A stretch of DNA of 9,881 bases. It comes from Bacteroidia bacterium. Its GTDB lineage: Bacteria; Bacteroidota; Bacteroidia; B-17B0; Aurantibacillaceae. This document shows positions 1 to 6,462 of this stretch, piece after piece. Under the pieces are notes generated by a model, which was not told the origin of the DNA, did no database searches, and was given only the letters and a program-made list of their open reading frames with translations. Positions within the stretch are counted from its first letter, which is position 1, and every line of letters begins with the position of its first letter. A program made the translations under genes and the position numbers. The DNA lies in the NCBI GenBank assembly GCA_014379485.1, contig JACMLS010000946.1, positions 1 to 9,881 of the forward strand, given 5' to 3'.

Positions 1-419
1 ATCTTGCGTTTGCCAAACAATTGGCCGCAGATCTGGCTGAAGCCATCAAAACATAAAATAAGGCCGTATAGCGGAAGCAACTTGTCTCCCGGAAATTTTT
101 GAGCGCCTGATAAAAATAAAAACCCTACGAGTAAATAGGTTACGATGCCAAAAAATAAAATAAATGGTTTCTTTTTATCAGAGCAAAGCCAGGCGTAAAT
201 AATTTCGAAAAAACCTGCTACAGCAATTAATGTGAGTGCCAAAAAATAATAGCTTGTAAAAGCAAAAACAGAACACAAACTGTAAACAATTATGGCATAT
301 GTAAAATATTTTAAAACTATACGCTGTTTTTCTTCGGGCTTTTTAATGCCAATTCTCCACACTCCAATTCCTCCTATCAAAAAGAAAACAGAAATAATTA
401 TAAAAATAGTTGCAACCAT
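1..419 (-). CDS. Phosphatidate cytidylyltransferase-like membrane protein, partial (3' end beyond the left edge)
   Basis: The gene starts at ATG 419 and runs leftward out of the window, so 139 N-terminal residues are visible. The protein is very hydrophobic, with membrane segments around residues 3-24, 38-58, 60-80, 86-104 and 115-125. The last visible stretch, D125-G-F-S-Q-I-C-G-Q-L-F-G-K-R-K139, matches the conserved 'D..aY..G..fGk.k' block of the CdsA/CTP_transf_1 family (PF01148). That family makes CDP-diacylglycerol from phosphatidate and CTP or performs CTP-dependent lipid kinase reactions. An in-frame TAA five codons upstream fixes ATG 419 as the first possible ATG. The -7 pattern TAnnTTTG does not occur on the minus strand between 420 and 669, so transcription probably comes from the CDP-alcohol phosphatidyltransferase gene upstream. 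The pairing is sensible: one enzyme would make the CDP-activated lipid the other uses. The C-terminal catalytic part is unseen, so a paralogue with a different substrate is possible. Confidence 0.6.
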   Translation of the reverse strand, partial: MVATIFIIISVFFLIGGIGVWRIGIKKPEEKQRIVLKYFTYAIIVYSLCSVFAFTSYYFLALTLIAVAGFFEIIYAWLCSDKKKPFILFFGIVTYLLVGFLFLSGAQKFPGDKLLPLYGLILCFDGFSQICGQLFGKRK

Positions 420-447
420 TATTCTAAAATCAGTTTAATTTTCTGGC

Positions 448-487
448 AACGAAAATTATTTCGCGCTACGACGCGACGGCCGCAACG
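448..487. repeat. Dispersed repeat, copy 1 of 2 (about 40 bp, GC-rich core)
   Basis: This stretch and 572-611 are direct copies with 37 of 40 identical positions. Differences are at 463/587 (G versus A) and 479-480/603-604 (GC versus TT). Both contain the core CGCTACGACGCGACG, much richer in GC than the surrounding DNA. In this copy TCGCG (461-465) can pair with CGCGA (472-476) around a six-base loop; the substitution in copy 2 breaks one of these pairs. The element is noncoding and lies downstream of the CDP-alcohol phosphatidyltransferase gene. Its function is unknown; a genome-wide intergenic repeat family is the simplest guess. Confidence 0.75.
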
Positions 488-571
488 TTTAATGAACTAA
501 GAGCTAACGAAATTTGTTTCCTGCAGTTCGGGTGGACAACACCCTCACGATGGATTAACGAAAGAACGATA

Positions 572-611
572 AACGAAAATTATTTCACGCTACGACGCGA
601 CGTTCGCAACG
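572..611. repeat. Dispersed repeat, copy 2 of 2
   Basis: Second direct copy of the element at 448-487, in the same orientation and 124 bp away start to start. The DNA between the copies (488-571) is AT-rich. It contains a short perfect inverted repeat, GGGTG (530-534) and CACCC (540-544) around GACAA, but no T tract, so it is not a convincing terminator on either strand. Confidence 0.75.
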
Positions 612-629
612 CGTAACTATTAAACAACA

Positions 630-685
630 AACAACGATTAACGAACAACAACTAACGAACAACGACTAACTAATAACGATTAACT
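630..685. repeat. Degenerate 14-bp tandem repeat, four units
   Basis: Four consecutive 14-bp units (630-643, 644-657, 658-671, 672-685) follow the consensus AACAACGAYTAACK, each differing from it at only one or two positions. Related AAC/TAAC-rich sequence extends left to about 613. The array overlaps the last codons and the TAG stop (670-672) of the minus-strand CDP-alcohol phosphatidyltransferase gene, so the final residues N-R-Y are written in repeat DNA. Such low-complexity arrays can change length by replication slippage. No function can be read from the sequence. Confidence 0.7.
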
Positions 686-1284
686 TTTTTTACCGATTTA
701 ATTACCCAATACAAACCTTTGGCATTGCTTTTTGGCTCTTTCAGTAAAATAAAAATTATTATTTCTTCAATATTCGCCCAGCAACTCACGCAAACCATTA
801 AATAGTAATACCATTGGGGCGGGGTAGATAGAAAGATCCATGCAAAAAATATTCCCATTACATAGCCTGTGGTTTTAAAAGAATAGAGATGCAATCCGCA
901 GATCCTTCCAAATTTTATAAAAGTGACGAGGAAAGAAAGCAGGTAAAGGCCGGCAAAAGTGATGAATCCCCATTTATGAATAAAAAAGTAATCTGTTTTA
1001 AATATCACCAGGCCGGCAAAAGCGGCGATCATGGTTCCTACATCTGCCAGAGAATCCAGACGCGCGCCGAATTGGGTTTGCATGTTAAATCGCCGCGCTA
1101 TAAATCCGTCAAGTATATCAGTTATAAGATTTGTTATCAGAAAACCCACAAACAATTTCTCTTGTCCGGCAATGATCATCCAGATCAGAAAAGGAAATGC
1201 AAGAATGCGATACGCAGAGAGGAAGTTGGGGATGTTGTAAATGTTTTCTGTGTTTTTTTTGCGGTTGATAGCTGAATGACTCAT
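670..1284 (-). CDS. CDP-alcohol phosphatidyltransferase family membrane enzyme
   Basis: This 204-residue integral membrane protein transfers a phosphatidyl-type group from a CDP-linked lipid to an alcohol such as glycerol 3-phosphate, inositol or serine, or a similar reaction. The family signature DGxxAR-x8-Gxxx-Dxxx-D is complete: D56, D59-G60, A63-R64, G73, D77 and D81, the Mg2+ and CDP-binding residues of this fold. The N-terminal N17-I-P-N-F-L-S-A-Y-R-I is the usual opening of family members. Hydrophobic segments around residues 27-40, 43-56, 84-96, 107-123, 139-153 and 160-182 suggest about six membrane helices. The frame is open further upstream to an ATG at 1500. I chose ATG 1284 because it gives the normal family length and because a TAnnTTTG box (1304-1311) lies just upstream, which would place the transcript start after 1500. 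Substrate cannot be assigned; the PgsA-like and PssA-like subfamilies are both possible. Confidence 0.88.
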   Translation of the reverse strand: MSHSAINRKKNTENIYNIPNFLSAYRILAFPFLIWMIIAGQEKLFVGFLITNLITDILDGFIARRFNMQTQFGARLDSLADVGTMIAAFAGLVIFKTDYFFIHKWGFITFAGLYLLSFLVTFIKFGRICGLHLYSFKTTGYVMGIFFAWIFLSTPPQWYYYLMVCVSCWANIEEIIIFILLKEPKSNAKGLYWVIKSVKKVNRY

Positions 1285-1303
1285 TTGAATAGAATTGATG
1301 ATA

Positions 1304-1311
1304 CAAATGTA
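1304..1311 (-). promoter_or_regulatory. Putative -7 box for the minus-strand lipid genes
   Basis: Read on the minus strand this is TACATTTG, an exact match to the Bacteroidota -7 consensus TAnnTTTG. It would start transcription about 12-15 nt before ATG 1284, giving a very short leader. I see no TTTG at the expected -33 distance (about 1331-1338), so the call rests on the -7 box and its position. Confidence 0.45.
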
Positions 1312-1395
1312 GAGCGGGAAAAGTAAAATCGTTCTTTTTTGTGCCGGAATAGTTTTAGCGAAAAATACATATTTATAGTCCGGCCAGGCAATGTT

Positions 1396-1443
1396 TTTGC
1401 AATAAGTGCAAATAGGCCTGCTTGCGTTGCAGTTTTTGCAGGC
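1396..1443. promoter_or_regulatory. Two inverted repeats in the divergent promoter region (possible operator)
   Basis: A perfect dyad TTTGCA (1396-1401), ATAAG, TGCAAA (1407-1412) is followed by a second perfect inverted pair, GCCTGC (1416-1421) and GCAGGC (1438-1443). The second pair overlaps the putative -33 element of the plus-strand promoter. Dyads in this position could bind a regulator of the divergent lipid genes. No regulator gene is in the window, and six-base arms can occur by chance. Confidence 0.3.
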
Positions 1444-1467
1444 GGTAAGCAAATAGATGTAACTTTG
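1435..1467 (+). promoter_or_regulatory. Putative sigma-A promoter of the HMG-CoA reductase operon
   Basis: A TTTG at 1435-1438 and TAACTTTG at 1460-1467 are separated by 21 nt, matching the Bacteroidota -33/-7 arrangement (TTTG, about 19-21 nt, TAnnTTTG). Transcription would begin near 1474 and give a leader of about 105 nt before ATG 1582. I see no clear riboswitch or attenuator in that leader. Confidence 0.55.
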
Positions 1468-1545
1468 CCGCCCAATGAGTTGTTTTTCGCAAAACAACAA
1501 AAATTAACTAATGATTTTCTCTATGGAAGTTTGCACAGAACGATC

Positions 1546-1553
1546 TAATTTTG
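1546..1553 (+). promoter_or_regulatory. Second possible -7 box close to the HMG-CoA reductase start
   Basis: TAATTTTG fits TAnnTTTG and would give a leader of roughly 20 nt. The nearest upstream TTTG (1530-1533) is only 12 nt away, too close for a normal -33 element. It is therefore weaker than the candidate at 1435-1467 and may be chance. Confidence 0.25.
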
Positions 1554-1581
1554 ATTCGTAATAATTTAAAACATTTACCAT

Positions 1582-2886
1582 ATGTCAACCTCATCAGACC
1601 GAGCAAACAAAGCCGCCCGATTTTTACACAAAGTAAAAAACGTAGATCAATTGATGGAAAAGATCAAAGGCAAAAAACCTAACAGCCACCCTAACGGAAA
1701 ATTTCCGATCGAAGGGCATGTTACCAAAGAAGGCACAGAAAAACGCCTCGAGTATTTAAAACATCACGGAAAAGAATTTCAGTATTTAACCGGCGACAAA
1801 ACTTTTTCTGATCTTGAATCGCTTCACGGTAACATTGAAAATTTTATTGGCTTCAGTATGGTTCCTACTGGTGTGATCGGCCCGCTTAATATTATCGGAA
1901 CGGATGCCAACGGAGATTTTTACGTTCCGCTTGCAACAAGTGAGGGCGCATTGGTTGCATCTTACGGGCGTGGGGCACGTGCAAGCAGAATGGCAGGCGG
2001 AATAACTTCTATTTGTATAATTGAAGGCGTGCAAAGAAGTCCCGTTTTTAAATTCGACAACATTGCATCGCTTGGCGAATTTGTAATGTGGGTGCTTAAA
2101 CAAGCAGAAAAATTTCATGAGATTGTTGCAGTTACAAGCAGGCACGCGCAACTCATTGATATGAAAACAAACATTGAAGGAAATCACCTGATACTTACTT
2201 TTGATTATCTTACAGGTGATGCGGCCGGACAAAATATGGTTACGCTTGTTACAGATGCTATTTGCCAGTACATTGTAAGAGAGTCGCCTGTTAAACCGGT
2301 TTTCTGGTTTATTGAAAGTAATTATTCAGGCGATAAAAAAGCAACTGCGCTTTCATTCAGTTCAGTGCGCGGAAAAAAAGTTACTGCAGAAGTTGAAATT
2401 CCACAAGACATTGTAAAATCAGTTTTAAGAACTACCACGCAAAACATGGTTAACTACTGGCAATCCTCTACACTTGGTGTAATTCAGAGCGGTGCCATAG
2501 GTGCGCAAGGTCATGTTGCAAACGGTTTGTGTGCCTTGTTCATTGCAACAGGTCAGGATGCGGCCTGTACAGCAGAAGCCGCAGTTGGCATTACCCGAAT
2601 GGAAATGAAAGCAAACGGAGATCTTTACGCTTGTCTTACACTTCCTAATTTGGTAGTAGGAACTGTTGGCGGCGGAACATCTTTGCCAACCCAGCGCGAA
2701 TGTTTGGAGTTGCTTGATTGCTACGGTGCCGGCAAAGGAAGAAAATTTGCAGAGATCTGTGGCGCTCTTGCATTGGCCGGAGAATTAAGTATTGCAGCGG
2801 CTTTGTCTGCCGGACATTTTTCTCAGGCGCATAAAAAATTCGGAAGAAAGCAAAAAGAAAAATCAACTACAGTGCTTGATAAATAA
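1582..2886 (+). CDS. Hydroxymethylglutaryl-CoA reductase (class I-like, soluble)
   Basis: The 434-residue protein catalyses the reduction of HMG-CoA to mevalonate, the committed step of the mevalonate route to isoprenoids. Family blocks appear in order: E86-N-F-I-G-F...P-T-G-V-I-G-P-L (substrate entry), A118-T-S-E-G-A-L-V-A-S with catalytic E121, G212-D-A-A-G-Q-N-M (nucleotide site), D251-K-K with the catalytic lysine, G306-A-I-G-A-Q-G-H-V-A-N, A322-T-G-Q-D with catalytic D326, T361-V-G-G-G-T, and A410-G-H-F-S-Q-A-H with H417 at the catalytic histidine position. All four catalytic residues are thus present, and length is normal for a soluble enzyme without the eukaryotic membrane domain. The nucleotide-site motif differs from the common GDAMGMNM of class I enzymes. 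ATG 1582 gives the full N-terminal part, with no Shine-Dalgarno sequence. It is the first gene of a dense plus-strand array, with the next gene starting 4 nt after its stop. Confidence 0.95.
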   Translation: MSTSSDRANKAARFLHKVKNVDQLMEKIKGKKPNSHPNGKFPIEGHVTKEGTEKRLEYLKHHGKEFQYLTGDKTFSDLESLHGNIENFIGFSMVPTGVIGPLNIIGTDANGDFYVPLATSEGALVASYGRGARASRMAGGITSICIIEGVQRSPVFKFDNIASLGEFVMWVLKQAEKFHEIVAVTSRHAQLIDMKTNIEGNHLILTFDYLTGDAAGQNMVTLVTDAICQYIVRESPVKPVFWFIESNYSGDKKATALSFSSVRGKKVTAEVEIPQDIVKSVLRTTTQNMVNYWQSSTLGVIQSGAIGAQGHVANGLCALFIATGQDAACTAEAAVGITRMEMKANGDLYACLTLPNLVVGTVGGGTSLPTQRECLELLDCYGAGKGRKFAEICGALALAGELSIAAALSAGHFSQAHKKFGRKQKEKSTTVLDK

Positions 2887-2890
2887 TTTT

Positions 2891-3826
2891 ATGGAGACTA
2901 AAGAAAATAATTATTCTTTGTTGCACCGTTTTTTTATTTATCAGAAAGAGCGGTTTCCGTTTCTTGCTCACGGATTATTAATAAGTGCATTTAGTTTTTC
3001 GGCAATTTCCTATTCGCGCATTTGCCGCGGGGCAGAAGGTTTTGTTGCCTGGCCACGTTTTTTGGTTGCCATTTTTACAACTGTTACTTTGTTTTTTCTT
3101 GTGAGGGTTTTTGATGAATTTAAAGACAAAGAAGACGATGCTATGTACCGCAAACATCTTCCCGTTCCGCGGGGTTTAATTAAGTTGAAAGAACTTGCCG
3201 TATTGGGAGCGATTGCAGCTGTGCTTCAGATAACTATCAACGGAATTTTTTTTCCTAAAATGTTGTTGATTTATTTTTCTGTGATAGCCTATTTATGCCT
3301 GATGGGAAAAGAATTTTTTGTGCATGAGTGGTTAAAGAAACATCAGTTCTGGTACGTGGTTTCTCATATGATGATCATTCCGCTGATAGATATTTATGCA
3401 AGTGGTATGGATTGGTTAATGGAAGATAAAAAAGCTCCCACGGGTTTACTTTTCTTTTTTGCAGTTTCATTTATGAATGGTGTTGTTTTAGAGATCGGAA
3501 GAAAAATAAAAACCCCGGAGAAAGAAGAGTTCAATACGTATTCTACTATGATGGGAATGGAAAAAGCGACAAAATTATGGATACTTATTTTGTTTATCAC
3601 TTTTTGTGTTGCTGTAGCAGCTGCGTGGTTTGCAGGTTTTGGTCTGGCTGGTTTTATAACGCTCCTTGGTTTTCTTGTTCTTTGCTCTTTACCTGCAGTT
3701 TTATTTCTGAAAAAGAAAACTGCTAAACTTGCAAAAATGATAGAATACGCTTCAGCACTCTGGACTGTTGCAATGTATCTCTCTCTGGGAGGCGTACCTA
3801 TGCTAATGAAATTATTAAATTTTTAA
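2891..3826 (+). CDS. UbiA-like prenyltransferase family membrane protein
   Basis: UbiA-family enzymes are integral membrane proteins that transfer a polyprenyl chain from its diphosphate to an aromatic, lipid or other acceptor. This 311-residue protein has many hydrophobic segments (around 26-42, 54-73, 102-120, 123-138, 153-170, 184-200, 229-247, 250-272 and 288-308). The first Asp-rich motif is recognisable as D75-E-F-K-D79-K-E-D-D83 followed by the family-like P91-V-P-R-G. At the place of the second DxxxD motif it carries E201-I-G-R-K-I-K-T-P-E-K-E-E, so it belongs to a divergent branch and may use a different donor or acceptor. The frame is open upstream to 2792, but those codons lie inside the HMG-CoA reductase gene; ATG 2891, 4 nt after that stop, fits operon spacing and the family N-terminus. 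Following an isoprenoid-precursor enzyme, a prenyl substrate is plausible. The acceptor is unknown. Confidence 0.75.
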   Translation: METKENNYSLLHRFFIYQKERFPFLAHGLLISAFSFSAISYSRICRGAEGFVAWPRFLVAIFTTVTLFFLVRVFDEFKDKEDDAMYRKHLPVPRGLIKLKELAVLGAIAAVLQITINGIFFPKMLLIYFSVIAYLCLMGKEFFVHEWLKKHQFWYVVSHMMIIPLIDIYASGMDWLMEDKKAPTGLLFFFAVSFMNGVVLEIGRKIKTPEKEEFNTYSTMMGMEKATKLWILILFITFCVAVAAAWFAGFGLAGFITLLGFLVLCSLPAVLFLKKKTAKLAKMIEYASALWTVAMYLSLGGVPMLMKLLNF

Positions 3827-3828
3827 AC

Positions 3829-6456
3829 GTGTTAGAACTAAAAAAAAATGCCATTACGGCAGAAATAAATTTCCTCAAAGAAAGCAAAGAATCGTTTTCT
3901 ATTGGGGGAAAGGCAAAGAATTTATTCCTGCTTAAAGAGTTAGGAATGAATGTTCCATCCTTCGTTGTAATTCCCGGTAACGAATTGTACAATTTACTTC
4001 CTATTGAACTTATACGGGATGAAAATGTAGAAAGTATCCGCTCTTTTATTTCTTCTATAGCAATTGGAAATGACTCCATAGAAAAAATAATTGCTGAATT
4101 TTCTGATGTGGATTATTTTTCTGTGCGCTCTTCGGCTGTGGATGAAGATGGAAAGAGTTTTTCTTTTGCGGGTCAGTTCGATTCTTTTTTGTTTGTTTCG
4201 AAAGAACAACTGGCAGAAAAAATAAAAAGTGTCTGGTTAAGCGCTTTCAATGAAAGAGTAATTCAGTACCGCGAAGAAAATAATTTACAGATTCAGTTTT
4301 CTATTGCTGTAATTGTTCAGGAAATGGTTGATGCAGATGTTTCCGGCGTTGCATTCGGGGCCAATCCCGCAAACGGAAACCGCAAAGAAAAAGTGATCTC
4401 TTCGGTTTATGGAGTGGGCGAGGGCCTTGTTTCAGGTGAGTTGAATGCTGACAATTTTATTGTAAACGGAAAAGACATTAAGCAACAACTCACATCTAAA
4501 GAAAAAAAATTCATACACAATTTTAAAAGTGGTGGAACTTTAATTGAAAATGTATCAGGAGATCAAAAAAGCAGGTCTTCTCTTTCTGATTTGCAGGTAT
4601 TAGAAATTTCTGCTGTACTTGATACGTTAAAAAAGTTTTATCGTCGTCCGCAAGACATTGAATTTGCCTATAAAAACGAACGACTTTATATTTTGCAGGC
4701 GCGCCCCGTTACGGGTTTGCAAAACCTCTCTGATCTTTCCGGAGAATATATTGTTTGGGATAACAGTAATATTATTGAATCTTATCCCGGAATTTCTTCG
4801 CCTCTTACATTTTCTTTTATTCTTCCGGTTTACGAAGCTGTTTACAGGCAGTTTTCTGCAATGATGGGCGTTAAACAAAATGAGATTGATGAGAACAAAG
4901 AAGTTTTTGCAAATATGCTTGGCCTTTTGAACGGAAGAGTTTATTATAATTTACTGAGCTGGTATAAAGCACTTGCCATGTTGCCCGGTTATTCTCTTAA
5001 CGCGGGTTTCATGGAAAAAATGATGGGCGTAAAGGAAAGATTTGAATTAAAAGATCAGAAAGTAAGAAGCAGGTTTTCTGAAAAAATGCGTGTACTGAGA
5101 ATGATTGGTATTATGCTTAAAAATTTAAGCCAGCTTCCGGGCATGAGAAGAAATTTTGTGACTGATTTTAATTATACCATGAAAGAATTTTCTGCAATTG
5201 ATTTTTCTTCCTGCAACAGCAATGAGTTAATGAATTTGTATTTGAGATTTGAACAAACACTTCTTAAAAAATGGAAAGCTCCTTTGGTAAATGATTTTTT
5301 TGCAATGATCTATTACGGGGTTCTGCAAAAACTTGTTGTTAAGTATGAACTGCCTGATAAGGACACTTTACATAATGATCTTTTATGCGGGGCAAAAGAT
5401 ATTATTTCTACTGAGCCCGTTAAGAGGTGTATTGAAATTGCAACTGAAATTCAAAGTAACGAAGAGTTAAAAAAGATTTTTTTGCAAAAGGATGTTGCGG
5501 AAATTTTAAATGATCTCAAAAATAGGGACTTTGTAAAAGTCAAAAATCTTGTGGATGATTTTATTGAAAAATTCGGTGAACGTTGCGTTGGAGAGTTGAA
5601 GCTTGAAACGATTACCTATAAGCAATGTCCCGAAAATTTTATTCGGGTAATTAAATCTTACATTGAACAGGGTGTGTCTTCAAAAAATTTCTCACAACAT
5701 GATGAGTCTAAAGTGCGGAAGGAAGCAGAGGAGAAAGTAAGAAAATCACTTTCAGGAAGATTTATGAAAAAGGGAATGTTCAATTATTTTCTTCGTCGCT
5801 CAAGAGAATTGGTGAGTGCGCGCGAAAATCTGCGTTATGAACGTACCCGCGCTTTCGGAATTGTACGTCAGCTCTTTTGCGCCATTGGAGAAAATTTTGC
5901 TTCAGAAAACCTTATTGAGGAAGCCCGCGATGTTTTTTTCCTTACTAAAGAGGAGGTTTTTCATTACATAAAAGGAACTTCTGTCAATTATAATTTAAAA
6001 GAACTGATCGCTTTACGAAAAAAACAATTCAGTGAGTTCGAAAAACACGAACAGAGTGAAAGAATTAAATCGAATGGAATTGTTTTTCTTGGAAATGATT
6101 TTAAACAAAAATTTTCGCAGGCTGTTCTTGAAGGAGATCTAAAGGGAATTCCCTGTTGCGCCGGTAGAGTGAGGGCAAAAGTGCAGGTAGTCCGCAATCC
6201 CAATGAAGTAAATAACCTGAACGGAGATATTTTAGTTACTTCAAGTACAGATCCGGGTTGGGTTACTTTGTTTCCAACAGCCTCTGCAATTTTGGTTGAA
6301 CGTGGAAGTTTATTAAGTCACTCAGCAATTGTGAGCAGGGAAATGGGTAAGCCCTGTATAGTTGGCATAACAGGTTTGTTGCAGATCTTGAAAACGGGAG
6401 ATGAAGTGGAGATGGATGGAAGTACCGGCGAAATAAAAATAATTAAAAGAGCTTAA
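3829..6456 (+). CDS. PEP-synthase/rifampicin-phosphotransferase-like dikinase
   Basis: The 875-residue protein has three parts. An N-terminal ATP-grasp (PPDK_N) domain spans about 20-300, with G26-G-K28-A-K-N, S98-V-R-S-S-A, Q164-E-M, D276-I-E-F and L289-Q-A-R-P. A helical middle domain spans about 300-770 and opens with W-D-N-S-N-I-I-E-S-Y-P-G. A C-terminal swivelling domain (about 775-875) carries the phosphoryl-carrying histidine H831 in L-L-S-H831-S-A-I-V-S-R-E-M-G-K-P. There is no TIM-barrel PEP/pyruvate domain, so it is not a true PEP synthase. Order and length match rifampicin phosphotransferases (about 865 residues), which move the beta-phosphate of ATP through the histidine to a hydroxyl on a ligand held by the middle domain. 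In a lipid operon the acceptor is more likely a lipid or prenyl alcohol than an antibiotic; that is inference. The start is a GTG 2 nt after the UbiA stop; a later start would cut into the ATP-binding domain. Confidence 0.85.
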   Translation: MLELKKNAITAEINFLKESKESFSIGGKAKNLFLLKELGMNVPSFVVIPGNELYNLLPIELIRDENVESIRSFISSIAIGNDSIEKIIAEFSDVDYFSVRSSAVDEDGKSFSFAGQFDSFLFVSKEQLAEKIKSVWLSAFNERVIQYREENNLQIQFSIAVIVQEMVDADVSGVAFGANPANGNRKEKVISSVYGVGEGLVSGELNADNFIVNGKDIKQQLTSKEKKFIHNFKSGGTLIENVSGDQKSRSSLSDLQVLEISAVLDTLKKFYRRPQDIEFAYKNERLYILQARPVTGLQNLSDLSGEYIVWDNSNIIESYPGISSPLTFSFILPVYEAVYRQFSAMMGVKQNEIDENKEVFANMLGLLNGRVYYNLLSWYKALAMLPGYSLNAGFMEKMMGVKERFELKDQKVRSRFSEKMRVLRMIGIMLKNLSQLPGMRRNFVTDFNYTMKEFSAIDFSSCNSNELMNLYLRFEQTLLKKWKAPLVNDFFAMIYYGVLQKLVVKYELPDKDTLHNDLLCGAKDIISTEPVKRCIEIATEIQSNEELKKIFLQKDVAEILNDLKNRDFVKVKNLVDDFIEKFGERCVGELKLETITYKQCPENFIRVIKSYIEQGVSSKNFSQHDESKVRKEAEEKVRKSLSGRFMKKGMFNYFLRRSRELVSARENLRYERTRAFGIVRQLFCAIGENFASENLIEEARDVFFLTKEEVFHYIKGTSVNYNLKELIALRKKQFSEFEKHEQSERIKSNGIVFLGNDFKQKFSQAVLEGDLKGIPCCAGRVRAKVQVVRNPNEVNNLNGDILVTSSTDPGWVTLFPTASAILVERGSLLSHSAIVSREMGKPCIVGITGLLQILKTGDEVEMDGSTGEIKIIKRA

Positions 6457-6462
6457 GGGAAA

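Noticed and set aside
530..544. Inverted repeat GGGTG-GACAA-CACCC as a possible terminator downstream of the minus-strand gene.
   Set aside because: The stem is only five pairs and no T tract follows on either strand.
889..1275. 128-residue plus-strand open frame opposite the CDP-alcohol phosphatidyltransferase gene.
   Set aside because: It lies antisense to a gene with a complete catalytic signature, is rich in Lys, Arg and Ser as expected for a shadow frame, and shows no family motif.
1285..1500. N-terminal extension of the CDP-alcohol phosphatidyltransferase frame to an ATG at 1500, containing a CxxC-x6-CxxC pattern that looks like a zinc knuckle.
   Set aside because: The family N-terminus begins near NIPNFLSAYRI, reached from ATG 1284, and a -7 box lies between the two starts. 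The cysteine pattern arises from the TTTGCA/TGCAAA repeat DNA read in this frame.
1339..1548. 69-residue plus-strand open frame in the divergent intergenic region.
   Set aside because: No recognisable motif or ribosome binding site; it overlaps the candidate promoter and ends before the HMG-CoA reductase start.
2792..2890. Upstream extension of the UbiA-like frame by 33 codons.
   Set aside because: It lies almost wholly within the HMG-CoA reductase gene, which is intact to its stop at 2886; ATG 2891 fits operon spacing.
3829..6456. Annotation as phosphoenolpyruvate synthase.
   Set aside because: The C-terminal PEP/pyruvate-binding barrel is absent; the protein ends about 44 residues after the catalytic histidine.
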